Below are positions 10,691 through 22,324 of a stretch of DNA of 64,000 bases, piece after piece. A model generated the notes under the pieces. It ran no database searches. It was not told where the DNA came from and was given only the letters and a program-made list of their open reading frames with translations. The number at the start of each line of letters is the position of its first letter. The stretch's first letter is position 1. A program made the translations under genes and the position numbers. The DNA comes from Protea cynaroides (taxonomy: Eukaryota > Streptophyta > Magnoliopsida > Proteales > Proteaceae), in NCBI GenBank assembly GCA_028583415.1, contig CM053275.1:9053208-9117207 (forward strand), read 5' to 3'.

Positions 10691-13600
10691 TGTAAGACCC
10701 GCACTCCACTAATCCAATCTAACCATATCGTGTCAGGTCTTTCCATCATTGCTGGATCAAGTGGAGCGACTGTGTGAAGATGGACCACAAGATCAGGTAT
10801 GAGAATCGACTCAAAAACACTTAGAATCAAGTGTATGGTCGACTACCTGGGTAGGTATGGTCGACCATACGATGGCAAATAAACACCACTGCTTGTGAAG
10901 CGTACGATCAATGTTTTTGAGCATATGGTCGATGGATTCTGTGACCGTACCTGTAAGACCCGTATCGAACTAACCGGTCTTACCACCTTGTATCAAGTCT
11001 TCCTATCATGGTCGGGCCAAGTGACCAAGTGCATGAAGAAACCATAAGACTATGAAATTTAACCCAAAATAGTCAATTATGAGCGTGTGATCGCATACCT
11101 AAATAGGTGTGATCAACCACACCTCAAAATAGTGCAACCACAGGAATTTTGGTCGTGTGGTCGCATGATTCAGAAGGTGTGGTTGACGGGTTCTGCGACC
11201 CCACCTTTGACCACACGGATTCCAAACAAAATCGAATTTAGGAAACCTTCCTAATCCGAAGGGGGTTCTTTCCTAAACTCAGTAGGACTTATTATGGAGG
11301 GTTTTCCTCTATAAATAGGACGTCCCTTAACCTCTTTCACCCTTTTAAAACTCAAACTGAAAGTGGGAGAAAGAGAAGAGAAGAAAGAGAAGGAAAATTG
11401 AAGAGGAAGACTAAGGAGGAAAAAAATTCAGAGAAAAACTTGGAATCTTCAACAAGCTTAAGGTATGAAAACATTTCCCATGTTAAATTGAGAGCCTAGA
11501 ATAGTTCATGAAAGAGATAGGATTTGGGTGAAACCCAAATCATCAATCCATGGATAAATTCCAAGAGAATCCATGGGAGGAAATTATGTGGACAAGAGAT
11601 TCTGTATAAAATAATAGTTCTAAGCCATAGAACAATCATAGGAAAGACCCTAATGATAAGACAAGGAATCTGAGCATGAAAGAATTGGAGTTAAGAGTGA
11701 AAGGTTGAGCCATCACACGTGTGGTTGCATGATGTGCAACCACACGAGACACACATGTTCGACCACATGCCCTCGGGAAGTTTCCAGGGAGGGTGTGGTC
11801 GCACGTGTGGTCGTAGGATATGCGACCACACCTTGCGACCGACCACACGTGCGACCCCATGCCCTGTGGTCGTAGAAACTGAGACCACAGGTGCAGCCAC
11901 ACTTGTGACCCCTCAGTTTCTGTTAGTATAAATTCATGGGAATTAATTCTAATTTAAAATCTATAAATTTGTTAAGTTTTCAAGTGGTCTAAGAGTAAAT
12001 TACAAAGCTTAAACGAGGATCTACAATCAACCAAAGATGAGGGAACAAGAGCTAAATTAATTGGCTAATAATAAACTATTTTTATTTATTGAGTCCAATG
12101 CCATGAATGATTCTATGCTTGTATGCGTGTATTATGCATTTCACATGTCATCCAATATTTCTGCTATTATTGTTCATGCATATTTAACTCAGTTTATTTA
12201 TAACATGATGATGTTGATGATGATGATGCTAGGAATAGGCATGTGAATATATGTGTGTGGTTAGTGTGGTTGATGCGAGTGGAGCATCAGGGGGAGGACG
12301 CGACACTATGGTTCATCCTGGTCACCAAACTCTAGCTCCATCTCTACTCAATTTTTGTCCACTAGCATCGTCGTATCGCCATTACCTTAGTAGAACTATT
12401 ACGTCGTAGGGCATAAGGGGAGGTGGTCTCGGACCGTGTAGTCTCTGACTCTGCCGGGGGGCCTTAACTCTATCTCTATGGACGTATTGAGGGATGCTAG
12501 GGTGAGGCCTTGGATACACTATTTGACATTAGGATTTGTTAGTTGCGAGCCCAGTTTGCAAGCCCTCGCCAATAGGGGCTTACATGTTGGTATGGATAGG
12601 GCATCAAGAGAAGTATCATGCGTTGTTTCATCTGGGCACTTTAGCTCTATCTCTATTCCATGATGGGTGCATGTGGGACGGAGATGATGTTATGATCCAT
12701 TGGATGGCTTCACACACTCATGTATAGAGGTGCGGCGGTCACCTATCATTTCTATTGAACATTGCAAACTTATGAACCAGACCAAAGATATGAATTGATG
12801 CATGCATATGTTTGTTGCATTGTTTTGTTTGCTCACTGAGCCATGATGTGTGCTCACCCTTTCAACGTCAAATTTTTAATTGATGATGCAGGTCCTATAG
12901 TAGAAGATTATATGAATGCTCCAATGTACGGGCATGTTGCTATAATGGAGACGCATGATTCATCGTGCGAATGCAACTCATGCGTCTTTGATTAGATTAT
13001 TTGTTGGATTATTTAGAAGATGTAATTGATTAATTTATTTTATTTTATGTCTTAGTCTTTTGGAGATAATTGGATACTTTATTTATGTTATCACTGTTAA
13101 ATACTCAGTTCATTAGTATTAAAGACTTCCGCTATTGTTTATTTACTCTGATTATGGTTGTGGGTGTATATGGTTTAAGCAAAAGGACACGGTTTATTCG
13201 AGATCCTGGTTGAACCGTTGGATCATAGACGGTTCATTACACCATTCTAGTTGGTTCAGAATTGGAGTGTGATAGTATCGTTCGACCGTACGACCTCAGA
13301 TTAGACTCCGAGTTTGAAAACTTTTCAAATACAAGGAGGATCTCTTTCCTATTGTTGGAGAGCCTTATATGGAGGTTTTCTCTTTATATAAAGGACATTC
13401 CTCAACCATTTTTCACTCTTTTGGAACATCAGCAAACCCTAAAGGAAGAGAAGGAAGAAAAGGAGAAGGAGAGAAAACTAAGGAGAAGGCTGAGAGAAGA
13501 GTTCTACTGATTCCCTGCAACAAGTAAGGTATAAACCTTGTCTCTAAAGTCTTAAAACATCAAGCGTAGGAATTTCTAGTGTAAATTATAATACCAAACC

Positions 13601-15471
13601 CAATGTAAGGATTCAGTTATGGGATTTTCTGAGCAAATCTCAAAGGGGAGACCATAGAGAATGGATTGGAGTAATCAGTTGATTAAACTAAGAGAATGAA
13701 ACTTAGAATGATCATTAGGAAGGACCCTACTGAGGAGCCAAGAGGAAGAATTCGAATAGAAAGTGGTTTCTGGATCAGAAAAGCATATGGTCGCAACTAC
13801 GGTCAACCATAGATCGACCATAGGGTGACCATATATACCATTGACCATAGCTATTCGGGAAGAATTCAAGAAACGAATGGTCGCAGGGTATGGTCGCATA
13901 TAGTGCGACCGTAGGGTATCAATCGTACGTGGTAAAGTCAACACAGCATGTGACCACAGGGCCTATCAGACACCTAGCGGTGATCTGTTTTGATTTTTGA
14001 CTACTGTAACACATTACACATGAATCCTAAATTAAATTTATACAATTTTTACGTCATTAAATTTATTCAAAGAGAAGAGGCCGGAAAATTTATTGGCAAT
14101 AGGTCGGCATGAAGTGATTCATCATGCTCAAACATAATGAATCCTAAATTAAATTTATACAATTTTTACGTCATTAAATTGATTCAAAGAGAATTACAAG
14201 GCTTGGAAGGAGATCAAGTTTTGCTAATAGGTGAGGGAACAAGACCTAAATTAATTAGATAATAATAAACTATTATTATATTTAGTCAAATGTCATGATT
14301 GATTCTATGTTTGTATGCTTGTAATGTGCATCTCACATGTCATCCAATATTACTGTTATTACTGTTCATGCATATTTACTTTTGTCTATTTGCTACCATG
14401 TTGATTGGTGATGTTAGGAATAAGAATGTGACTGTGTGTGTAGTTAGTGTGCTGGATGCGAGTGAAACATCAGGGAGAGAACGTGGCATTGTGGTCTTTG
14501 ACCTGGTCACCAGACTCTAGCTCTATCTCTATTCAAGTCTTGCCCATTGACATCATCGTATCGTCATTACCTTAGCAGAACTATTACGTCATATAACATC
14601 AGGGGAGGTGGTATCAGACTGTGTGGTCTTTGACTCTATCAGGGGGCCTTAGTTCTATCTCTATGGACATATTGAGGGATACTGGGGTGAGACCTTGGAT
14701 ACACTAGATGACATTTAGGATTACGAGCCCAGTTTGTAAATCCTCGCCAATAGAGGCTTACGTGTTGGTATGGGTAGGGCATCAGGGGAAGTGTTAGCGG
14801 TGTTTGATCCGGAAATTTTAGCTCTATCTCTATTCCATGGTGGGTGCATGTGGGACGACAATGGTGTTTGATCCATTGGACGGATTCACACACTCGTGTA
14901 TAGAGGTGTGCTGGCCCTCAATCCTTTCTATAGCATATTATAAATTTAAAAATTAGACCAAATATATGAATTGAATGCATGCATATGTTTGTTGCATTGT
15001 TTTGTTTGCTTCACTGAGCCGTGATGTATGTTTATCCTTTCGTCGATGAATATTTTTAGTTGATGATGCAGGTCCTACTATAAAAGAGTACGTGAATGCT
15101 CCGACATATGGACACATGGCGGCTATGGACGTAGAAACTGTTGAAGATGCGCATGATCATTTATGCGAGTGCAATCAATGCATCTTTGATTAATTTAGTT
15201 ATATTTTAATTAACAGACATGTAATTGATTTTTTATTTTATGTCTTAAGTTATTTGGAGATAACTGAATTAAATATTTATTTATCACTTTTAGATACTCA
15301 GTTCATTAATTATAAAGACTTTCGTTTATTTATTTGTTATCTCTGATTATTACTGTGGAATGTGTGTGTGTTTAATATGGTGGGTACTACCTAAACGAGA
15401 TCCTGATTAAACCGTTGATTTATTGACGTTTCATCACACTATTCTGGATAGTCCAGAAGTGAGGTGTGACA
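10691..15471 (+). mobile_element. Solo LTR C1, in RNase H of element B and itself split by C2
   Basis: Starts TGTAAGACCCG and ends GGTGTGACA. It is flanked by a perfect 5-bp duplication, ATGAT (10686-10690 and 15472-15476); removing the insert restores a continuous RNase H frame across the junction. Its own length, without C2, is about 2.45 kb (10691-10951 plus 13280-15471). It has no internal domain and no second LTR, so it is a solo LTR left by recombination. The TATA-containing run TTTATATAAAGGAC lies at 13383-13396. The downstream part (CACTGAGCCGTGATGTATG then GATGATGCAGGTCCT) resembles Ty3/gypsy chromovirus LTRs; that lineage call is tentative. Word clusters of TATGGTCG type lie at 10834-10951 and 13786-13970. 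Confidence 0.88.
10952..13274 (+). mobile_element. Solo LTR C2, nested inside C1
   Basis: A complete 2.32-kb LTR of the same family as C1, starting TGTAAGACCCG and ending GAGTGTGATA (terminal base changes relative to GTGTGACA). The flanking pentamers GTACC (10947-10951) and GTATC (13275-13279) differ by one base. Removing it joins C1 at the position expected from the related copy at 43215. The promoter run TCTATAAATAGGAC is at 11309-11322. Its word clusters (11078-11216 and 11702-11912) use TGTGGTCG, unlike C1 around it. Confidence 0.87.
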
Positions 15472-15710
15472 ATGATAATGATTTAGCAGTGTCGTTTGTA
15501 AGGAATAACAGTATGTCAAGTACTTCTAAGCATATAAAAATCAAATATTTGATGGTAAAAGAGAAGATGACTGAAGGTTTGATCATGGTGGAGCACATCT
15601 CATCGGATCAGATGATTGTTGATCTTCTAACGAAGGTTTTACCAGTGGGAGTCTTCAAAGGACATGTTCCTAGCATTGGTGTTATTAGTTCTTTTGATGT
15701 GCTTAGTTAG
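15472..15710 (+). pseudogene. C-terminal part of RNase H of element B
   Basis: Continues the frame interrupted at 10690, with the copia RNase H end (SKHIKIKYLMVKEKM, then DLLTKVLPVGVFKGH). It terminates at TAG 15708-15710. Confidence 0.85.
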
Positions 15711-16189
15711 TGGGAGATTTTTTACTTTTGATTTTTATTTTCTTTTATTCATGTTGTTCAGGCATAGTAATTTATGGTTTGAATGTTAATCATGATCATG
15801 TTTACATTAACATTTATTTTTATTGTTATTGTTATTGTTTATTTGGCATGTTATAGATACAAGGCAGTATTTAGCTAAAGTTTTAAGCCAAAGTATAATA
15901 TTGTATTTTTAGATTATTTAAATACCATGTAGTGTTATCCATAAAGGTTTGGGGCAATTTTGATTATAGGTTATTTAATCAAGTTTGGACCCGCATGAGA
16001 GTTTATTTTCATGCATTATCTCAGGGGACTCATGTGTTGAGTAGACCTCTGTTGTGACTGATAGAAGGTTGTACACCATATGGGAGGTGTATTATCTACT
16101 GTTGCTTACATTGGTAGGCTTGATGGATGTTTCAAAGTTAGATTCCATGACCACACTGACTGATGATGGTTTTGTAATTAATTTAGCCC

Positions 16190-16199
16190 AAGTGGGAGA
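16190..16199 (+). promoter_or_regulatory. Polypurine tract of element B
   Basis: AAGTGGGAGA lies one base upstream of the 3' LTR, the normal place for plus-strand priming. Confidence 0.75.
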
Positions 16200-16200
16200 T

Positions 16201-16586
16201 TGTTGGATTTGTGGACTCCATTAATTACCTAAACTAATCATTTAGTGGGTCTGATTGATACGGTAAAAATCGATTCAGTTGGTTCGCCACTGGTCTCAGA
16301 TTGATAACCCTAATTCTATTTATGGGAAAAGAATTAAGGGTTATGGCAGTATCTTTATAAATATTAGTTCAGAGTCCCACAACCACAGTACATGAAATAT
16401 TTCTCTCTGCTCCCATTAGCAAGAGAACTGGGATATCCTCTAGAGGCTGTGGAAGACTGTGATCGAGGGATTGCGATCAAAGCTTGAAGACTAAAGGGAG
16501 ATCAAACTACATATCGGGTATGTGATTACTTTTAATGTTCCATTACCATTGTATTCTATGAGATCTGTAGGCCTTAAATCCTAACA
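16201..16586 (+). repeat. 3' LTR of element B
   Basis: 386 bp, TG..CA ends. The differences from the 5' LTR (about one base in ten) show that the insertion is old. Confidence 0.93.
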
Positions 16587-17749
16587 CATCAACCTGTGTC
16601 TCTACCAGCCGAACATATCCAATTACCCATCTCACAACCCATTCCTTATCTCCTTTGATCACTTTAAATAATGTGTTGCATGTTCCTCTTTTTACATTCA
16701 ATCTGCTTTCTATTTGCAAACTTACACATGATTTGAATTGTATAGTAACTTTTTTTCCTCCCTTTTGTATCTTTCAAGCCTTGTCAACAAGGACAGTGAT
16801 TGGTTTGGGACTCTTGCGTAACGGTCTCTATCACTTCATTTCAACATACAAACCTGTAGCTCTTTCAGTGAGTTCCATTCCTGCTACTATATGGCACTCA
16901 TGTTTAGGTCATCTTTCTAATAGTTGCACAATTCCTTCCATTACACATACTCATGATACATGTAATACCTATCCAATGGCCAAACAAATTCGTCTTTCAT
17001 TTTCTCCTAGTATGACTTGGTCTTCTTTAATTTTTCATTTACTGCACTTAGATATTTGGGGTCCATACTCCATTAGTTCCATTACTGATGCACATTATTT
17101 TTGTCTATTGTGGACGATTATTCACAAGCAACATGGGTACATTTAATGAAAACGAAATCTAAAACTTTTTTCCATTTTCAAGCAATTTTTGGCCATGGTT
17201 AACAATCATTTTTCCACTTGTCCAAAATTTATTCAGATCAATAATGGTACCAAATTCCTTTCATCCTCTATGCAGTCCCTCTTATCTTCTGTTGGCATCA
17301 TTCACCAATTAACATGTGTTTATACACCCCAACAGAATAGGATAGTAGAAAGAAAACATCGCATTTACTCCAAGTGGCCCATGCATTTCGCTTCCAAGCT
17401 CATCTTCCACTTTATTTTTTGGGGGGACTGTGTATTAACAGGTTGTCATATCATTAATCGACTTCCTAGTCGCATTTTGTCAAATAAATCACCGTACAAG
17501 CTTTTATTTGGTAAACCCCCTACCTATACATATTTTCGAGTATTTGGTTGTTTATGCTTTGTTCGAAATACTTCCCCTCATTCAACCAAATTTTCTTCTT
17601 GTTCTTATCAATTCATTTTTATTGGTTACCCATCCAACCATAAAGGTTACAAATTGTATGACCTTTCTACAAAACCAGTCTTCATCAGTCGAGATGTCCT
17701 ATTTCATGAAAATATTTTTCCATATATTTTCTGCTATATCAGAATCTAA
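16587..17749 (+). pseudogene. Protease end and integrase of element A
   Basis: After the target duplication the frame resumes with TLNNVLHVPLFTFNLLSICK (end of protease and pre-integrase), then WHSCLGHLS and the integrase core. The first catalytic Asp is present (HLDIWGP, codon 17051). The second is Asn (codon 17240, AAT where GAT is expected). The Glu is present (VERKHR, codon 17348). Frame changes occur near 16620, 17110 and 17185. The conserved FGKPPTYTYFRVFGC motif and C-terminal domain follow. Confidence 0.87.
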
Positions 17750-18222
17750 CCCAACTCCAGTTGTTCCTCTCCCAAATTCATCTCTTGAATTTTTTCCACA
17801 AGCCATGCCTGATCCTACTATGCTTCCCACTATGCAACCTACCATACACACTCCACCAACTCAGCCCAATATGCCCACTTCTCTCGCTCAGTCCACTACA
17901 CACCCACATATAATCATGCACACATCCGAATGTCCCTAATTCCAATATGCATCCTACTATGACTGATATTTCTGCACAACCAAGTGTAATTAAACCCATT
18001 GTGCCTACACAACCAAATGTGTCTGATCCTATTGTGAATGATATATCTACAAGACTTGTTCGCACTCGTCAGCCATTGGTTCATTTACATGATTTCATTT
18101 GTAATTTTGTCACACATTTGTCCCCTGCCAATCATTCTCCAGTTGTTTCAGGTATGAATCTTTACCCCATCTAATCATATTTTTCACTCTCAAGTTTTTC
18201 ACCTTCGTATAATGCTTTATTC

Positions 18223-19720
18223 ATGAATCTGTGTACTCAAGTTGAACCCACTACATATACCCAGGCCCAAAAGGATTCATTATGGCAAAATGCAATGGCT
18301 AATGAAATGCAGGCCTTAATTGATAATAAGACATGGACTCTTGAGCTGTTACCTCAAGATAAACACCCTATAAGATGTAAATGGGTGTTTAAGATTAAAC
18401 GCCATGCTGATGGAACCATTGAGAGGTATAAGGCCCGCCTAGTTGCTAAGGGTTACACCCAAATGGAGGGGTTGGACTATCATGATACATTTGCTCTAGT
18501 AACAAAATTAGTAACAGTTCGGTGTCTAATTGCCTTAGTAACATATAAGACTTGATCATTATTTTAATTAGATGTCAAGAATGCTTTTTTACATGGTGAC
18601 TTACAAGAAGAGGTGTAAATGCTTCCACCACCCGGATATACTCATAATGGTGCTCCTATACCACATGGAATGGCCTGCTGACTATGCAAGTCTTTATATG
18701 GTTTAAAACCGGCCTCCAGGCAGTGGTTCATTAAATTTGCCAATATTTTAGTTCACATGGGTTTTGCCCAGTCCAAAGCTGATACCAGCTCATTATTCAC
18801 ATATACATCAAATGATATTCTTAATGTGATCTTGGTTTATGTGGACGACATTATATTGACTGGGTCTAATCCAACACATATAAAAAATGTCAAGGCCCAA
18901 TTACAAAACCATTTCCACCTCAAAGATCTTGGTCAGCTTACATATTTTTTGGGCATTGAAATGGCCAGTACTCCAACTGGAATTCTTCTTACACAGCAAA
19001 AATACACACTGGACATCATTTCAGATTCTGGGCTACTTGGTTCCAAGCCTAGTCCAACTCCAATGGATTAGAACTTGAAGTTAACTATAACTAATGGGCC
19101 TTTATTACCTGATCCAAGTTTATACCGTAGACTGGTGGGCCGTCTTATTTACCTTTCTATCACAAGACCAGATATCTGCTACAGTGTAAATTTACTTAGT
19201 CAATTTATGGTTGCACCAAGACAACCCCACTTACAGGTGGCTCACAGATTAGTGCGATATTTGAAAGGGTCTCTTGGACTAGGCCTCCAAATGAACAAAA
19301 GCACTGATCCAGTTCTTTCTGCTTTCTGTGACTCCGACTGGGCCAGTTGCCCATTTACTCGACGCTCAACTACCAGGTATATTTGTTTCTTTGGAAGCAG
19401 TCTGATCTCATGGAAGACAAAGAAAAAAATTTCTAGATCTTCTGCAGAAGCTGAATATAGAGCATTGAACCATACCTCTTGTGAACTTGTTTGGCTATGG
19501 ACTTTATTGATGGACCTAGGCGTTTCACATCCTTTTCCCATGAGCATATATTGTGATAATCAGGCTGCCCTATGCATTGCGGCCAATCTAGTCTTCTACG
19601 AACAAACAAAACACATCGAGATCGACTGCCATTTTATTCATGAAAAGTTTCAAAGAGGATTGATACATACTTTTCACATTCCAATGAGATTTCAACAGGC
19701 CGATCTTCGGAATCCATCAA
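18223..19720 (+). pseudogene. Reverse transcriptase and RNase H of element A
   Basis: One frame with only a few in-frame stops (among them 18553, 18616 and 19069). RT begins with NEMQALIDNKTWTLELLP and CKWVFKIKRHADGTIERYK, and has YVDD intact at 18838-18849. RNase H follows (CDSDWASCPFTRRSTT, then SSAEAEYRAL and KHIEIDCHFIHEK) and runs to QQADL, where it is cut off by the deletion joining the gene to the 3' LTR remnant. Confidence 0.9.
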
Positions 19721-19774
19721 TGTTAATAATATAGAAAAGACACATTTCTTCAGCAAGCTCTTCCATTTCTAACA
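19721..19774 (+). repeat. Truncated 3' LTR of element A
   Basis: Matches the last 54 bases of the 5' LTR (TGTTAATAATATAGAAAA to TTTCTAACA). The first two thirds of the LTR and the polypurine tract are missing. Confidence 0.85.
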
Positions 19775-20110
19775 ATAGTTTTAGTATTTAAGAGGAGAGA
19801 TGTTAAGATAATTAGATCAAAAGGCACAAACAGCCGGTGAAATAACTGGTTGTATCGATCGGTTGTAAACACTCAAAGCCATTTTGAATTAATCACTCAA
19901 GATTTCCAGAAAAAAAAACCACTCTATTAAGATTTACGAGAATTAATATCATCAATTCTACCTCTCGCTTTCCTTTTTTCTCATGAAGTTTTATTTCTAT
20001 ATATCTAATGAATGAAAGCCATATCCTTCCGTTGAAGGTTTATTTAGAGAGAGAGAGAGAGAGGGCACAGACGCCGTCTTATTTCTATGTATCTCATAAA
20101 GTTTTGTGGC
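19775..20110. other. Intergenic, downstream of paralogue 2
   Basis: No gene seen. A short (GA)n tract lies at 20047-20062. The part nearest the gene is probably its 3' UTR. Confidence 0.45.
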
Positions 20111-20737
20111 TCATGTACCACAAGAGCTACAGTTGCAAGATATGGGAACGAGGGCACAGACGTGATGGAGCTTATCAGGAAGTCCTCCTTTTGTCGCATT
20201 AGAGCATTTTATACCATAGCAGCAGGAGGGCATGTTAGCACAGGTGCTGGGATCTCCACTTGCCTTGCAGCACCTACACGGCTTGCATGTCTGAATCGGT
20301 CCCTGCTTTTGTCCATGTCCCCCTCCATTGTCACTGCCATTGAAGTAAATCTGATACTTCATCGGCTCCGCCGGTACTAATATTTCTTCTTTTTCTCCGG
20401 TTGGTCTCGATGGGTTGTTACCAGAACCTGCATGTGAGTGTTTTGTCAATCCATCTGTATATCATTCCAAATTAGGATCCAAGTAGAATATGAAACCCAA
20501 TTTAATACAAACATGAACAGCTACAGAATGGAAAAGCTAACGAGAAAGAGAAGTTAGGAATTTCAGACCCATTAATCTATTTACATATGTTATAAGCATG
20601 CAGATAATCAGGGAGATTGACATACCTGGAATATTAGTAGCAGTGGTAGTACTACAGACATAGGCGACCCAGAGAAAAAGTAGAGTTACTACTTTTATTG
20701 ATGATCTTGCGTTCTGATTGATTGTCATTCCGTCCAT
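20111..20737 (-). CDS. Small secreted 12-cysteine protein, paralogue 2
   Basis: Two exons, 20737-20626 and 20427-20111, with a 198-nt GT-AG intron in the same phase-1 position as paralogue 1, give 142 residues. The N-terminus MDGMTINQNARSS precedes a hydrophobic signal segment (IKVVTLLFLWVAYVC). Exon 2 begins with the shared motif (E)ILVPAEPMKYQIYFNG and ends with 12 cysteines spaced CX2CXCCX8CX5CCX4CX15CX6CXCX2C, finishing CNCSSCGT. Compared with paralogue 1, loop 5 gains one residue and loop 7 gains six. Leader sequences around the ATG are also alike. Both genes are intact, arguing for retention. Function unknown; the family name DUF7866 is tentative. Confidence 0.8.
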
Positions 20738-20767
20738 CCTACATACAACAATACAGATTGTCTGTGT

Positions 20768-20790
20768 TTATATATATATATATATATATA
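20768..20790 (-). promoter_or_regulatory. (TA)n tract acting as likely TATA region of paralogue 2
   Basis: A (TA)11 run about 30-50 bases upstream of the ATG, at the place corresponding to the TATA box of paralogue 1. It is equally a microsatellite, so promoter strength may vary with repeat number. Confidence 0.4.
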
Positions 20791-20810
20791 AACAAAATCG
20801 GGTTTCATAA

Positions 20811-21017
20811 AAAAACAGGAGTTAATATTATCTATTTTTGTCGAGTTCAGTTCATCTGGACACACATGTATTTTTTTTTTCACAGAACCATGCATGTCAG
20901 TTATTACTGAAAATCTTTCTTAAATAAAATGAGTTAATATCATCTATTTCTTCGAGTTCAGTAAATCTGGACATAAATGTTTTTTTTTTTTTTTCACTGA
21001 ACCATGCCGGTGAGTTA
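20811..21017 (+). repeat. Tandem duplication upstream of paralogue 2
   Basis: 20820-20901 and 20931-21017 are direct copies (GAGTTAATATYATCTATTT, a T-tract, then ACCATG and GTTATT), separated by about 30 bases. Confidence 0.75.
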
Positions 21018-21031
21018 TTCTCATTTACATC

Positions 21032-21190
21032 CACCTAGTGGAGGGAACCGAATCCTCTTCTCCATGGTTCCCTAGCTCCCAGCCCATTCAATCGTTGGAG
21101 GGGGTTGGAGTTTGAGCCGACTCACCCCTCCAACAATTGGATAGGGTGGGAGCCGGGGAACCGTGGAGGAGAGGATTTGGATGCCCTAGT
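21032..21190. mobile_element. Fold-back MITE
   Basis: 21032-21105 and 21115-21190 are inverted copies (AATCCTCTTCTCCATGGTTC against GAACCGTGGAGGAGAGGATT), giving a long hairpin with a short loop. No coding content. The arm sequence ATCCTCTYCT recurs in the fold-back at 39586. Confidence 0.65.
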
Positions 21191-22324
21191 GGAGTGGGGT
21201 GAATGTGGGTGGACCTACAGTGGTTTCTGGTTTTCTGATGAACTATTAGGAGGCCCATTGTGATATTATTTGTTACCGAATAAAAAATATTTTAAGACCA
21301 TGCGTAAAGTGTGGTGGAATAGATTCATGGGAAAGATCTTAGCCGATATAATAAATTACACTACAACTATCCATAACTTAACTCTCTTCCTTGTTTTAGA
21401 AATGTTGAAGAGGGTTTGAGTTAAGGAAAGTTTACATTGAATCAAGATTTCATCCCATTTAAAAAAATAGGAAAGTTTATAATGAATAGAGATTCTACTC
21501 GATCCCCACCTTCAAAATAGGAAAGCTTTGAGATTACATAATCTTGTCAAGGGAAAACTATTTTTCTTTAGAAAAAGCAAGAAAACATACTTAAAAAAAA
21601 AATCATTATTGTCATAAGATTTTTTTATTTTTCTAAATATCACAAGGCATGTATTTTAGAGGGCGAGCCTTGTTGTGACCCGTGAATCTCTTGCATTGCA
21701 AGAGTAACGTTGCGTACATCTTGTTCTTCTCCGGACCCTGTGTACATCGATGTTAGACTTTAAGGTTTCTAAGATATGATAGGTAGATCAGTCTACACAT
21801 TACACTGCTAAGGGTTGAGAATGGACTTAGCTTCATATGAGAACCAACAATGATTTGAAATCAAAGAGAGTCTCGACAAAAAATTTCCCCTCAAGAGAAC
21901 TTGGTCCCGGGATTGTCTTGCATTGGAAACATCGTTGAGAGCTTGCAAAAAATTTTAAACAGAATAAAATTCATCTTCTCGATATTAATGCCATTATAAA
22001 GTCGCCTTTTAGATGAATCCCAATTGAAAGCGACGGAAGATGTAATGCTTCAACAATAATTTAAAGCTATGTTAGATCAATGGAAAATTTTGAGCTAATC
22101 ATAAGTTCATCACCTCCATGCAAGCGAAAAAAAATGTCAAGGGAGAGGGATTTGTAAAATCTTTAGTCCTCTTCTTCAATCAAACTGATGAAACAACATA
22201 AGCACAGTCTCTATCAAACCTGGATAATTTAGCCATGATTACTACTCCCCTTTGCTTCTCTTTCCAGGAACGAATTCCCTTTTTTTTTTTGTAAGGATTG
22301 GGTGTAAATCCAACTTCTCTCTTA
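21191..22324. other. Intergenic, no gene seen
   Basis: AT-rich, with only short open frames and no recognised repeat. Confidence 0.45.

Larger units (their letters stand above)
8586..16586 (+). mobile_element. Copia LTR retrotransposon B, nested in A
   Basis: LTRs at 8586-8975 and 16201-16586 share TGTTGGATTTGTGG starts and TCCTAACA ends and agree at roughly nine in ten bases by eye. The flanking pentamers CATTA and CATCA differ by one base. Directly after the 5' LTR the sequence enters the integrase-RT linker, so the primer site, Gag, protease and most of integrase are deleted. RT and RNase H remain, resembling TNT1-like copia polyproteins, and are interrupted at 10691-15471 by a solo LTR. 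The element is plus-strand, like its host A. Confidence 0.93.
6806..19774 (+). mobile_element. Copia LTR retrotransposon A (host of the nested insertions)
   Basis: An LTR with TG..CA ends (6806-6973) is followed at once by the initiator-Met tRNA primer site. Then come a Gag/protease frame, integrase, and reverse transcriptase/RNase H in copia order, and finally a 54-base remnant of the 3' LTR. The flanking pentamers ATTGT (6801-6805) and ATAGT (19775-19779) fit a target duplication with one change. About 8 kb of the span is element B, inserted between protease and integrase. Protein motifs resemble RE1-type copia polyproteins. It is dead: stops and frame shifts are scattered through it, and the end of RNase H, the polypurine tract and most of the 3' LTR are deleted. 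Confidence 0.92.
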
